This document shows, one piece after another, positions 27,518-41,400 of a stretch of DNA of 64,000 bases. The stretch is taken from NCBI RefSeq assembly GCF_040958095.1, contig NC_091169.1, forward strand, positions 372,001 through 436,000, written 5' to 3'. The stretch's first letter is position 1. Each line of letters begins with the position of its first letter. This DNA comes from Procambarus clarkii (lineage: Eukaryota > Arthropoda > Malacostraca > Decapoda > Cambaridae). Position numbers and translations under genes: made by a program. The notes beneath the pieces are model-generated. The model did not search any database. It was not told the DNA's origin and saw nothing but the letters and a program-made list of their open reading frames with translations.

Positions 27518-30500
27518 CGAATACGTGCAGAGAGCCAGAATTTGGTTTCAAAATATTTCTCAGGAGTCGAATTTGGGATGTTTGGGATATATTGAAAACT
27601 GCAGGGCAGGTTTGGGCACAATGTGATCCATTGCCGCTCTCAGTAATTGGCATATTTTCGGTATAAAAAGTCGTAATTTCAAACTGCGAATACGTGCAAA
27701 GAGCCAGAATGTATGTCCAAAATATGGCGCAAGCGTAAAATTTGGGGTGTTTGGGATATTTCGAAAACTGCAGGGAGGGTTTGGGCAAAATGTGATTCAT
27801 CGCTGCTTTCAGTAATTGGCATATTTTCGGTATAAAAAGTCGTAATTTCAAACTGCAAATACGTGCAGAGAGCCAGAATTTAGCTCCAAAATATGAATCA
27901 AGCGTCGAATTTGGATGTTTGGATATTTTGAAAACTGCCGGGAGGTTTTGGGCAATATGATCCATCGCCGCTTTCAGTAATTGGCATATTTTCGGTATAA
28001 AAAGTCGTAATTTGAAACTGCGAATACGTGCAGAGAGCCATAATTTGGCTTCAAATTATGGCTCAATCTTCGACTTTTGGATGTTTTGGATATTTTGAAA
28101 ACTGTAAGGAGGGTTTGGGTAAAATGTGATCCATCGCCGCTCTCAGTAATTGGCATTTTCTCGGTATTAAAATTCGTAATTTCAAACTGGGAATACGTGT
28201 AGACAGCCAGAATATGGCTCCAAAATATAGCTCAAGGAACGAATTTGGGTTGTTTGGGATATTTTGAAAACTGCAGGGAGGTTTTTGGCAAAATGTGACT
28301 CATCGCCGCTCTCAGTAATTGGCATATTGTCGGTATAAAATGAAATAAATTTAAACTGCGAATATGCAGAGAGCCGAATTTGGCTCCAAAATTGGCTCAA
28401 GGTCGAATTTGGGATGTTGGGATATTTTGAAAACTTCAGGGGGTTTGGGCAAAATGTGACCATCGCTGCTCAATAATTGCATATTTTCGGTATAAAATTC
28501 GTCATTTCAACTGCGAATACGTGCAGAGAGCCAGAATTTGGCTCCAAAATATGGCTCAAGGTCGAATTTGGGATGTTTTGGATATTTTGAAAACTGCAGG
28601 AGGGTTTGGGCAAAATGTGACCTATCGCTGCTTCAGTAATTGGCATATTTTCAGTATAAAAAGCGTATTTCACCGAATACGTGCAGAGAGTCAGAATTTG
28701 GCTCCAAAATTAGGCTCAAGGTCGAATTTGGTATGTTTGGATATTTTGAAAACTGCAGGAGGTTTGGGCAAAATGTGATCCATCGTCGCTCTTAGTAATT
28801 GGCATATTTTCGATATAAAAATTCGTAATTTCAAACTGCGAATACGTGCAGAGAGCCAGAATTTGGCTCCAAAATATGACTCAAGCGTCAATTTGGGATG
28901 TTTGGGATATTTTGAAAACTGCAGGGAGGGTTTGGGCAGAATGTGATCCATCGAAGCTTTCAGTAATTGGCATATTTTCGGTATAAAAAGTCGTAATTTC
29001 AAACTGCGAATACGTGCAGAGATCCAGAATTTGGCTTCATAATATGGCTCAAGGCGACATTTGGATGTTTTGGATATTTTGAAAACTGCAGGGAGGGTTT
29101 GGGCAAAATGTGATCCATTGCCGCTCTCAGTAATTGGCATTTTTTCGGTATATAAATTCTTAATTTCAAACTGCGAATACGTGCAGACAGCCAGAATTTG
29201 GCTCCACAATATAGCTCAAGGGTCGAAATTGGGATATTTGGGATATTTTGAAACTGCAGGGGGGTTTTGGTAAAATGTGACCCATCGCCGCTGTCAGTAA
29301 TTGGCATATTGTCGGTATAAAATGAAATAATTTTAAACTGCGAATACGTGCAGATAGCCCGAATTTGGCCCCAAAATATGTCTCAAGCGTCGAATTTGAG
29401 ACGTTTGGGATATTTTGAAAACTGCAGGGAGGGTTTGGACAAAATGTGATCCATCGCCGCTTTCAGTAATTGGCATATTTTCGGTATAAAAAGTCGTAAT
29501 TTCAAGCTGCGAATACGTGCCGAGAGCCAGAATTTGGCTCAAAAATATGACTCAAGCATCAAATTTGTTATGTTTGAGATATTTTGAAAACTGCAGGGAG
29601 GGTTTGGGCAGAATGTGATCCATCGAAGATTTTAGTAATTAGCATATTTTCGGTATAAAAAGTCGTAATTTCAAACTGCGAATACGTGCAGAGAGCCATA
29701 ATTTGGCTCCAAAATTAGCCTCAAGGGTCGAATTTGGGATGTTTGGGATATTTTGAAAACTGCCGGGAAGTTTTGGGCAAAATGTGATCAATCGCCGCTC
29801 TTAGTATTTCGCATATTTTCGATATAAAAATTCGTAATTTCAAACTGCGAATACTTGCAGATAGCCAGAATTTGGCTCAAAAATATGACTCAAGCGTCGA
29901 ATTTGGGAAGTTTGTGATCTTTTGAAAACTGCAGGGAGGGTTTGGGCAAAATGTGATCCATCGCCGCTTTCAGTAATTGGCATATTTTCGATATAAAATT
30001 CGTAATTTCAAACTGGGAATACGTGCAGAGAGCCAGAATGTGACTTCAAAATATGGCTCAAGGTTCGACTTTTTGATGTTTTGGATATTTTGAAAACTTC
30101 AGGGAGGGTTTGGGCAAAATGTGATCCATCCCCGCTCTCAGTAATTGGCATTTTTCGGCAAAAAAAGTCGTAATTTCAAACTGCGAATACGTGCAGACAG
30201 CCAGAATTTGGCTCCAAAATATGTCTTAAGCATCGAATTGGGGATGTTAGGGATATTTTAAAAACTGCAGTGGGGGGTTTGGGCAAAATGTGACCCATCG
30301 CTGCTTTCAGTAGTTTGCATTATCTTCGGTATAAAATGTCGTAATTTCAACCTGCGAATATGTGCAGAGAGCCAGAATTTGGCTCCAAAATATGGCTCAT
30401 GGATCGAATTTGTGATGGTGGGGATATTTTGAAAACTGCAGGTAGAGTTGGCCCAAAATGTGATTATTCGCCGCTCTCAGTAATTGGCATATTTTCCGCA

Positions 30501-30632
30501 TAAAAAGTCGTAATTTCAAACTGCGAATACGTGCAGAGAGCCAGAATTTGGTTTAAAAAAAATTCTCAGGAGTCGAAATTGGGATGTTTGGGATATATTG
30601 AAAACTGCAGGGAAGGTTTGGGCACAATGTGA
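27518..30632 (-). repeat. Satellite A array, inverted orientation
   Basis: About 18 monomers read as the reverse complement: CGAATACGTGCAGAGAGCC, AATTTGGCTCCAAAATATGG, TTTTGAAAACTGCAGGGAGG, CAAAATGTGATCCATCGCCG. The array ends in mid-monomer (GGGCACAATGTGATATTG) and passes straight into inverted satellite B. Confidence 0.95.
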
Positions 30633-33600
30633 TATTGATTTCCACAATGTGGTAAGATATTGATTAGGAGAGATTTTCTGTTTATTGTATATTTCGACGT
30701 TTTAGCCAGATTAGAGCGGTTGTACGAATTCAGTAATATAAGCGGAAATTCATGAACATTTTAGTTAATACTAAAGAAAACACATTGATTTTTATCATTT
30801 GAATTGAAAACATCGTTTTCATATGCCTTATTAATAATCAAAATAATACGCAACCTTGCTCTATGATTTGAATTAAAAATCCTCGAATTTGGTATTGTAG
30901 TGACTTTTTTCAAGTTTGTCATGTAGCGTGATTTTAGGTAAAAATGTTCGAACTTACTAGTACTTTGATACTACTTCATGTTGTCTCTATATTTGTGATT
31001 TGGCCTACAAATCTCAAAATTTCACATAATATTGCGTTTAATAACAAGTTTTCTTGCATTGTGCTTTGTACAATGTATCGTCGAATTTAGCAATATTTTG
31101 AGATTTTTCATCCCTGTTTCCTTCATGAGATTTCATCCAAATATCTACGATCTAGGCAATATTTTGCGTTTTTTCCGCGTTTTCAAGCCTTTTCGGTTTA
31201 TTGCCATTAAAATCACGATAAATATGATGGAAACACGTAAATAATTGCAAATTAACCTTATATACAAAATTTTCAATCAACTATTTGAACCTCGTAAAAT
31301 AGCGAGTTAGGTATTGATTAGGAGAGAATTTCTGTTTTCATAGAATGTTTCGACGTTTCTGTCGGATTAGAGCAGTTTTACGAGTAACTCTTCTCTCAGT
31401 AATATAAACGAAAATTCTGGAATATTTTAGTTAATTCAAAGAAACAAATTGATTTTTATCATTTGAATTCGAAACAACGTTTTCATATGCCTTTTTTAAT
31501 AATCGAAACAATACGCAACCTCGCTCTATGGTTTGATGTAAAAATCCTCGAATTTGGTATTATAGTGACTTTTTTCACGTTTATAATGTAGAGTGATTTA
31601 AGGGAAAAATGTTCGAATATACTAATATTTTGATACTACTTCTGGTTGTGATTTTATGTTGTAAAATACTATATGTGATTTGGCCTACAAATCTCAAATT
31701 TTCACATAATGCGTTTTTAAGGAAGTTTTCTTGCATTGTGCTTTGTACTTAAAATCATCGAATTTAGCAATATTTTGAGGTTCGTCATCTTATTTTTCTT
31801 AACGAAATTTAACCCAAATATCTACGATTTAGGCAACATTTTGCCGTTTTCCGCGTTTTAAAGACTTTTCAGTTTATTGCCTTTAATTCATTAAATTTAC
31901 AATAAAAAGGATGCAAACACGTAATTAATTGCAAATTACCCTTAAATAGTTGATTTTCAATCAACTATTTGTACCTCGTTAAAATAGTGAGTCAGATATT
32001 GATTAGGAGATATTTTTAGTTTTTATTGCATATTTCGACGTTTCTGCTGGATTAGAGCGGTTTTACGAGTACCTCTTCTTTCAGTAATACAAACGGAAAT
32101 TCAGGAACATTTTAGATAATTCTAATGAAAACACATTGATTATCATCATTTGAATTGGAAACAACGTTTTCATATGACTTTTTATGATCAAAATAATACG
32201 CAACCTCACTCTATTGTTTGAAGTAAAAATCCTCGAATTTGGTATTGAAGTGACTTTTTTCACGTTTTTCATGTAGAGTGATTTTACGTAAAAATATTCG
32301 AATTTACTAATATTTTGATACTACTTTATGTTGTCCCACTATATGTGATTAGGCCTACAAATCTCAGAACTTCACATAATATTGCGTTTTTAAAAAAGTT
32401 TTCTTGCATTGTGCTTTGTACTTAATATCATTGAATTTAGTAATATTTTGAGGTTTTTCATCCTTGTTTACTTTATGAGATATAAACCAAATATCAACGA
32501 TTGAAGCAATATTTTGTAGTTTTTCCGCGTTTTCAAGCTTTTTCGGTTAACTGCCATTAATTCAATAAATATACGATAAATAAGCTGCAAACACGTAATT
32601 AACTGCAATTAAAAGTAAATCACTTTTTTAAATCAACTATTTGTAACTCGGTAAAATAGTGAGCCAGATATTGATTAGGAGAGATTTACTGTTTTTATTG
32701 CATATTTTGACGTTTCAGCCAGATTAGAGCGGTTTTACGAATTCAGTAATATAAACGGAAATTTAGGAACATTGTAGTTAATTCTAAAGAAAACACATTG
32801 ATTTTTATTATTTGAATTGAAAACATCGTTTTCATATGCCTTTTTTAATGATCAAAATAATACGCAACCACGCTCTATGATTTGAAGTAAAAATCTCGAA
32901 TTTGGTATTATAGTGACTTTTTTCACGTTTTTCATGTAGGGGTGATTTAAGGTAAAAATGTTCGATATTACTAATATTTTGATACTACTTCACGTTGTCT
33001 CTCTATTTGTGATTTGGCCTACAAATCTCAGAATTTCATATAATATTGCATTTTTAGCAAGTTTTCTTGCATTGTGCTTTGAACAATGTTGTACAAATTA
33101 TCATCGAATTTAGTAATATTTTGAGGTTTTTCATCCGTGTTTCCGTTATGAGATTTAAACCAAATATCAACGATTTAGGCAATATTTTACCGTTTTTCTA
33201 CGTTTTCAAGCCTTTTCGGTATATTGCCATTAATTCAATAAATTTACGATAAATATGATGCAAACACGTAATTAATCACAATATAAATTAAATACTTGAT
33301 TTTAAATCAACTATTTGTACCTCGTTAAAATAGTGAGTAAGATATTGATTAGGAGAGTTTCTGTTTTTATTGCATATTTCGACGTTTTAGCCAGATAAGA
33401 GCGGTTGTACGAATTCAGTAATATAAACGGAAATTCAGGAACATTTTAGTTAATACTAAAGAAAACACATTGATTTTTATCATTTGAATTGAAAACATCG
33501 TTTTCATATGCCTTATTAATAATCAAAATAATACGCAACCTTGCTCTATGATTTGAATTAAAAATCCTCGAATTTGGTATTGTAGTGACTTTTTTTCAAG

Positions 33601-36600
33601 TTTGTCATGTAGGGTGATTTTAGGTCGTTTTCATCGTTTTCATATGCTCTTTTTAATGATCAAAATAATACCTCGCTCTATGATTTGAAGTAAAAATCCT
33701 CGAATTTGGTATTATAGTGACTTTTTTCACGTTTTTCATGTAGGGTGATTTTAGGTAAAAATGTTCGAGTGTACATATATTTTGATACTATTTCATGTCG
33801 TCTTACGATATGTAATTTAGTTTACAAAATCTCAGAATTTCGCATAATATTGCGTTTTTAAGCAAGTTTTCTTGCATTGTGCTTTGTACTTAATACCACC
33901 GAATTTAGTAATATTTTGAAGTTTTTCATCCTTGTTTCCTTTATGAGATTTATACCAAATATTTAGGATATATTTTGCTGTTTTTGTGCGTTTTCTAGCC
34001 TTTGCGGTTTATTGTCAATAATTCAATAAATTTACGAAAATATGATGCAAACACGTAATTAACTGCAAATTAAAATTAAATAACTGATTTTATACCGACT
34101 ATTTGTACCTTGGTAAAATAGTGAATAAGATATTGATTAGGAGAGATTTTCTGTTTTTATTGCATATTTCGACGTTTCAGCCAGATTAGAGCGGTTTTAC
34201 GAATTCAGTAATATAAACGGAAATTAAGGAACATTTTAGTTAATTCTAAAGAAAACACATAGATTTTAATTATTTGAACTGGATACAACGTTTTCATATG
34301 CCTCTTTAATGATCAAAATAATACGCAACCTCGCTCTATGATTTGAAGTAAAAATCCTCGAATTTGGTATTATAGAGACTTTTTTCAAGTTTTTCATGTA
34401 AGGTGATTTTAGGTAAAAATGTTCGAAATTACTAATTCTTTATACTACTTTATATTGTCTCTCTATTTGTGATTTGGCCTACAAATCTCAGAATTTCACA
34501 TAATATTGCGTTTTTAAGCAAGTTTACTTGCATTGTTCCTTATACATAAAATCATCGAATTTAGCAATATTTTGAGGTTTTTCATCGTTGTTTCATTTAC
34601 GAGATTTCATCCAAATATCAACGATTTAGGCCATATTTGGCCGTTTTTCCACGTTTTCAAGCATTTTCGATTCATTGCAATTAATTCAATAAATTTACGA
34701 TAAATATGATGATAACACGTAATGAATTGCAAATTACCCTTAAATACTTGATTTTTAATCAACTATTTGTACCTCGTTAAAATAGTGAGTCAGATATTGA
34801 TTAAGAGAGATTTTCTGTTTTTATTGCGTATTTCGACGTTTCAGCCGGATAAGAGCAGTTTTACGAGTCCCACTTCTCTCAGTAATATAAACTGAAATTC
34901 AGGAACATTTTAGTTAATTCTAAAGAAAACACATTGATTTTTATCATTTGAATTGGAACCAACGTTTTCATATGCCTTTTTAATAATCAAAATAATACGC
35001 AACCACGATCTGTGGTTTGATGTAAAAATCATCGAATTTGGTATTATAGTGACTTTTTTCACGTTTTTCATGTTGGGGTGATTTAAGGTAAAAATGTTCG
35101 ATATTATTAATATTTTGATACTACTTCATGTTGTCTCTCTATTTGTGATTTGGCCTACAAATCTCAGAATTTCACATAATATTGCATTTTTAAGCAAGTT
35201 TTCTTGCATTGTGCTTTGAACAATGTTGTACAAATTATCATCGAATTTAGTAATATTTTGAGGTTTTTCATCCTTGTTTCCGTTATGAGATTTAAACCAA
35301 ATATTTAGATTAAACCAAATATTTATATATAAAAATTTATTCAATATTTTACCGTTTTTCTACGTTTTCAAGCCTTTTCGGTATATTGTCATTAATTCAA
35401 TAAAATTACGATAAATATGATGCAAACACGTAATTAATCGCAATATAAAATAAATACTTGATTTTAAATCAACTATTTGTACCTCGTTAAAATAGTGAGT
35501 AAGATGTTGATTAGGAGAGTTTGTTTTTATTGCATATTTCGACGTTTTAGCCAGATTAGAGCGGTTGTACGAATTCAGTAATATAAACGGAAATTCAGGA
35601 ACATTTTAGTTAATACTAAAGAAAACACATTTATTTTTATCATTTGAATTGAAAACATCGTTTTCATATACCTTATTAATAATCAAAATAATATGCAGCC
35701 TTGCTCTATGATTTGAATTAAAATTCCTCGAATTTGGTATTGTAGTCACTTTTTTCAAGTTTGTCATGTAGGGTGATTTTAGGTAAAAATGTTCGAACTT
35801 ACTAGTACTTTGATACTACTTCATGTTGTCTCTCTATTTGTGATTTGGCCTACAAATCTCAAAATTTCACATAATATTGCGTTTATAAGCAAGTTTTCTT
35901 GCATTGTGCTCTGTACAATGTATCGTCGAATTTAGCAATATTTTGAGATTTTTCATTCCTGTTTCCTTCATGAGATTTCATCCAAATATCTACGATTTAG
36001 GCAATATTTTGCAGTTTTTCCGCGTTTTCAAGTCTTTTCGGTTTATTGCCATTAAAATCACGATAAATATGATGGAAACACGTAAATAATTGCAAATTAA
36101 CCTTAAATACAAGATTTTCAATCAACTATTTGAACTTCGTTAAAATAGTGAATTAGGTATTGATTAGGAGAGAATTTCTGTTTTCATTGCATATTTAGGC
36201 GTTTCTGTCGGATTAGAGCAGTTTTACGAGTAACTCTTCTCTCAGTAATATAAACGAAAATTCTGGAATATTTTAGTTCATTCTAAAGAAAACAAATTGA
36301 TTTTTATCATTTGAATTGGAAACAACGTTTTCATACGCCTTTTTTAATAATCGAAACAATACGCAACCTCGCTCTATGGTTTGATGTAAAAATCCTCGAA
36401 TTTGGTACTATAGTGACTTTTTTTCACGTTTATCATGTAGAGTGATTTAAGGGAAAAATGTTCGAATTTACTAATATTTTTATACTACTTCTTGTTGTGA
36501 TTTTATGTTGTGAAATACTATATGTGATTTGGACTACAAATCTCAAATTTTCACATAATATTGCGTTTTTAAGGAAGTTTTCTTGCATTGTGCTTTGTAC

Positions 36601-36751
36601 TTAAAATCATCGAATTAAGCAATATTTTGAGGTTTTTCATCCTATTTTTCATTACGAGATTTAACCCAAATATCTACGATTTAGGCAACATTTTGCCGTT
36701 TTCCGCGTTTTAAAGACTTTTCGGTTTATTGCCTTTAATTCATTAAATTTA
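30633..36751 (-). repeat. Satellite B array, inverted, ~9 units
   Basis: Nine units, recognised by the TATTTCGACGTTT landmark near 30,687, 31,345, 32,029, 32,700, 33,377, 34,163, 34,826, 35,532 and 36,188. Spacing is 650-790 bp. One spacing is long because of a local duplication near 33,620-33,740, where the GTAGGGTGATTTTAGGT segment occurs twice. Blocks around 31.0-31.6 kb recur around 35.85-36.45 kb, an offset of about 4.85 kb, so this satellite also has higher-order structure. No gene is supported. Confidence 0.92.
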
Positions 36752-36755
36752 CTAT

Positions 36756-37437
36756 TGTGACGGTAAAGCGTTGGTGTTCGGCTGTTTCAAAAGCTGGGGG
36801 CAGGGACTCGTCACATCACAAAAAAAAAGAGGAAATTTGTCCTTTCGTCTGTGGTAAGGTTGTGGGAAGACACACAAAACACAAGTATATAAACAATGAA
36901 ATTTTAATTACTCTAGAAAACAAGACATGAATAAAGGCAATCTCATAAAATGCAGGACAAGTCAACAAACAAAACATGAATAATCACTGGCAAATGAAAA
37001 GTTACGCTAAGACAAGTAAGTTACAGTGATAGCAAAATAAAATATGTGCGGTGCTGGAATACTGGCTTCAAGCTGCCACCTCCCTTAGTACACGAAAGCC
37101 AAGGCTTAGTCTACTAGCGAGAGATGTCAACTCCAAGGAGCACAAAGATATTCTGACGAGTCTGGCGTGCTGCTGCCCAGACGACGACTCGTGGTGGTGG
37201 CGGAGTGCAGGTGCGACGAGACACCAGCCAATCAGCAACAGGCAGGCAGAGGATGAGCAGTTTGCTGGTTACGGCGGGCTGTAGCAGGTGTCGGGGTGTG
37301 CAGGGTACCATTTGCTTCCTGGACAAAACGTTTGGCGATACTGGTGGACGTATCTTCTATATAGTATCTTGTATGTTACGACGTAATGATGTAGGGAAGA
37401 GCAGGCTCAATCTCTCTTGAAAGAGATTATCGTCACA
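36756..37437. mobile_element. Solo LTR-like insertion in satellite B (682 bp, TG...CA, CTAT target duplication)
   Basis: A non-repetitive, more GC-rich block interrupts a satellite B unit. It begins TGTGACGGTAA and ends TTATCGTCACA, a short imperfect inverted terminal repeat with the TG...CA ends typical of LTRs. CTAT is found directly before (36,752-36,755) and after (37,438-37,441); ACTAT could be counted as a 5-bp duplication sharing one base. Removing the block restores a normal satellite B sequence. A TATATAAAC box lies near 36,886. There is no internal gag-pol region, so a solo LTR, probably Ty3/Gypsy-like, is the best reading. A non-autonomous DNA transposon is the alternative. The small ORFs inside have no recognisable product. 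Confidence 0.72.
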
Positions 37438-37441
37438 CTAT

Positions 37442-38419
37442 AAATATGAATCAAACACGTAATTAATTGCAAATTACCCTTAAATACTTGATTTTCAATC
37501 AACTATTTGTACCTCGCTGAAATAGTGAGTCAGATATTGATTAGGAGGGATTTTTGTTTTTATTGCATATTTCGACGTTTCTGCCGGATTAGAGCGGTTT
37601 TTACGAGTACCTCTTCTTTTAATAATATAAACGGAAATTCAGGATCATTTTAATTAATTCGAATGAAAACACATTGATTATCATCATTTAAATTGGAAAC
37701 AACGTTTTCATATGACTTTTTTATGATCAAAATTATACGCAATCTCGCTCTTTGATTTGAAGTAAAAATCTTCGAATTTGGTATTATAGTCACTGTTTTC
37801 ACGTTTTTCATGTACAGTGATTTTAGGAAAAAATGTTCGAATATACTTATATATTGATACTACTTCATGTTGTCCCACTATATGTGATTTGGCCTTCAAA
37901 TCTCAGAACTTCACATAATATTGCGTTTTAAGCAAGTTTTCTTGCATTGTACTTTGTACTTAATATCATCGAATTTAGTAATATTTTTAGGTTTTTTATC
38001 CTTGTTCCCTTTATGAGATTTAAACCAAATATGAACGATTTAGGCCACATTTGCCCGTTTTTCCACGTTTTCAAGCCTTTTCGGTTTATTGCCATTAATT
38101 CAATAAATATACGATAAATATGATGCAAACACATAATTAATTGCAAATTAAAATTAAATAACTTATTGTGAGTCAACTATTTGTTCCTCGGTAAAATAGT
38201 GAGTAAGCTATTGATTAGAAGAGATTTTCTGTTTTTAAAGCATATTTCGACGTTTCAGGCAGATTAGAGCGGTTTTACGAATTCAGTAATATAAACGGAA
38301 ATTCAGGAAAATTTTCGTTAATTCTAAAGAAAATACATTCATTTTTACCATATGAATTGGAAACAACGTTTTCATATGCCTTTTTAATAATCAAAACAAT
38401 ACGCAACCTCGCTCTATGG
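37442..38419 (-). repeat. Satellite B, inverted, continuation after the LTR insertion
   Basis: The remainder of the interrupted unit plus one more, with TATTTCGACGTTT near 37,569 and 38,247. It ends at CGCTCTATGG and passes into satellite A on the opposite strand within a few bases (TTTTTTCTTGCTCTCAGCATG). Confidence 0.92.
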
Positions 38420-41400
38420 TTTTTTCTTGCTCTCAGCATGTATTTGCAGTTTGAAATTACTACTTTTTATACCGAACATATGCCAATTACTATAAGCGGC
38501 GATGGATCACATTTTGCCCAAACCCTCCCCGCAGTTTTCAAAATATCCCAAACATCCCAAATTCGACCCATGAGGCATAATTTGGAACCAATTTCTGGCT
38601 CTCTGCTTGTATTCGCAGTTTGAAATTACGGCTTTTTACACCGATAAGGCTTTTTACACCTTTTTACACGGCTTTTTATACCGAAAATATGCCAATTACT
38701 GTGAGCGGCGATGCGTCAAATTTTGCCCCCCCCCCATTGCAGTTTTCAAAATATCCCAAACATACAAAATTCAACGCTTGATCAATAATTTGGAGCCAAA
38801 TTCTGGCTCTCTGCACGTATTCGCAGTTTGAAATTACGATATTTTACACCGAAAATATGCCAATTACTGAGAGAGGCGATGGGACACAATTTGCCCAAAC
38901 CCTCCCTGCAGTTTTCAAAATATCCCAAACATCCCAAGTTCGACCCTTGAGCCATATTTTGGAGCCAAATTCTGGCTTTCAGCACGTATTCGCAGTTTGA
39001 AATTACGAATTTTTATACCGAAAATATGCCAATTACTGGGAGAGGCTATGGGTCAAATTTTGCCCAAACCCTCCCTGCAGTTTTTAAAATATCCCAAACA
39101 TCCAAAATTCGACCATTGAGCCATATTTTGGAGTCAAATTCTGCCTTTCTGCTCGTATTCGCAGTGTGAAATTACGACTTTTTAAACCGAAAATATGCAA
39201 ATTACTGAAAGCGGCGATGTATAACATTTTGACCCAACCCCTCCCTGCAGTTTTCAAAATATTCCAAACCTCCCAAATTCGACGCTGGAGCCATATTTTG
39301 GAGCCAAATTCTGGCTCTCTGCACGTATTCGAAGTTTGAAATTACGACTTTTTATTCCGAAAATATGCCGATTACTGAGAGCAGCGATGGGTCACATTTT
39401 GCCCAAACTTCTCTGCAGTTTTCAAAAAATCCCAAACATTCCAAATTCGACCCTTGAACCATATTTTGAAGCCAAATTCTAGCTCTCTGCACGGCTTCGC
39501 AGTTTGAAATTACGACTTTTTATACCGAAATAATGCCAATTACTGAAAGCAGCGATGGATCATATTTTGCACAAACCATCCTTGTAGTTTTCAAAATATC
39601 CCAAATATCCAAAATTCAACCCTTGAGTCATATTTTGGAGCCAAATTCTGGCTCTCTGCAGGTATTCGCAGTTTGAAATTACGCCTTTTTTTACCGAAAA
39701 TATGGCAATTACTGTAAGCGGCGATGGATCACAATTTGCCCAAACCCTCCCTGCAGTTTTCAAAATATCGCAAACATCCCAAATTCGACGCTAGAGCCAT
39801 TTTTTGAAGCTAAATTATGGCTCTCTGCACGTATTAGCAGTTTGAAATTTCGATCTTTATACCGAAATAATGCCAATTACTGTGAGCAACGAAGGGTCAC
39901 ATTTTGCCCAAAAACCCCTGCAGTTTTCAAAATATCCCAAACATCCAAAATTGCACCCTTGAGCTATATTATAGAGCCAAATTCTGGCTCTCTGCACCTA
40001 TTTGCAGTTTTAAATTAGGAATTTTTATACCGAAAATATGCCAATTACTGAAAGCGACGATTGATCACATTTTGCCCAAACTCTCTCTGTAATTTTTAAA
40101 TTTTCCCAAACATCCCAAATTCGACCCTTGAGCCATATTTTGGAGCCAAATTCTGGCTCTCTGCGCGTATTCGTAGTTTGAAAATACGAATTTTTATACC
40201 GAAAATATGCCAATTACGGAAAGCGGCGATGGATCACATTCTGGTCAAACCCTCCCTGCAGTTTTCAAAATATCCCAAACATCCCAAATTCGACGCTTGA
40301 GCCATATTTTGGAGCCAAATTCTGGCTCTCTGCACGTATGCGCAGTTTGAAATTACGACTTTTCATACCGAAAATATGCCAATTACTGATAGCGGCGATG
40401 AATCACATTTTGCCCAAGCCCTTCCTGCAGTTTTCAAAATATTCCAAACATCCCAAATTCGACACTTAAGTCTTATTTTGGAGCCAAATTCTGGCTTTCT
40501 GAACGTATTCGCAGTTTGAAATTACGATTTTTATACTGAAAATATACCAATTACCGAAACCAGCGATGGGTCATGATTTGCCCAAACACCCCTGCAGTTT
40601 GCAAAATATCCCAAACATCTCAAATTCGAACTTTGAGCCATATTTTGGAGCCAAATTTTGGCTTTCTGCACTTATTCGCAGTTTGAAATTACGACTTTTC
40701 ATACCGAAAATATGCCAATTACTGAGTCCGGCGATGGGTAACATTTTGCCCAAACCCTCCCTGCAGTTTTCAAAATATCCCAAACATCCCAAATTCAAGG
40801 ATTGAACCATATTTTGGAGCCAAATTTCGGCTCTCTGCACGTATTAGCAGTTTGAAATTACAACTTTTTATGCCGAAAATATGCCAATTACTAAGAGCGG
40901 CGATGGATCACATTGGGCCCAAACCCTCCCTGCAGTTTTCAATATATCCCAAACATCCTAAATTCGACCCTTGAACCATATTTTGGAGCCAAATTCTGGC
41001 TCTCTGCACATATTTGCAGGTTGAAATTACGAAATTTTATACCAAAAATATGCCAATTACTAAGAGCGGCGATGGGTCACATTTTGCGAAAACCTCCCCT
41101 GCAGTTTTCAAAATGTCCCAAACATCCCAAATTCGACCCTTGAGCTATATTTTTAAGCCAAATTCTGGCTGTCTGCACGTATTCGCAGTTTGAAATTACG
41201 ACTTTTTATACCGAAAAAATGCCAATTACTGAGAGCGACGATGGATCACATTTTGCCCAAACCCTCCTTGCAGTTTTTAAAATATCCAAAACATCCAAAA
41301 GTCGACGCTTGAGCTATATTTTGAAGCCAAATTCTGGCTCTCTGCGCGTATTCGATGTTTCAAATTACGACTTTTTATACCGAAAATATGCCAATTACTG

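Noticed and set aside
27300..38420. Giant mirror-image inverted duplication centred at 27.4 kb (B+, A+ against A-, B-)
   Set aside because: Array lengths differ and the A/B junctions at 22,485 and 30,632 cut both repeats at different positions, so the two sides are not mirror copies of one event.
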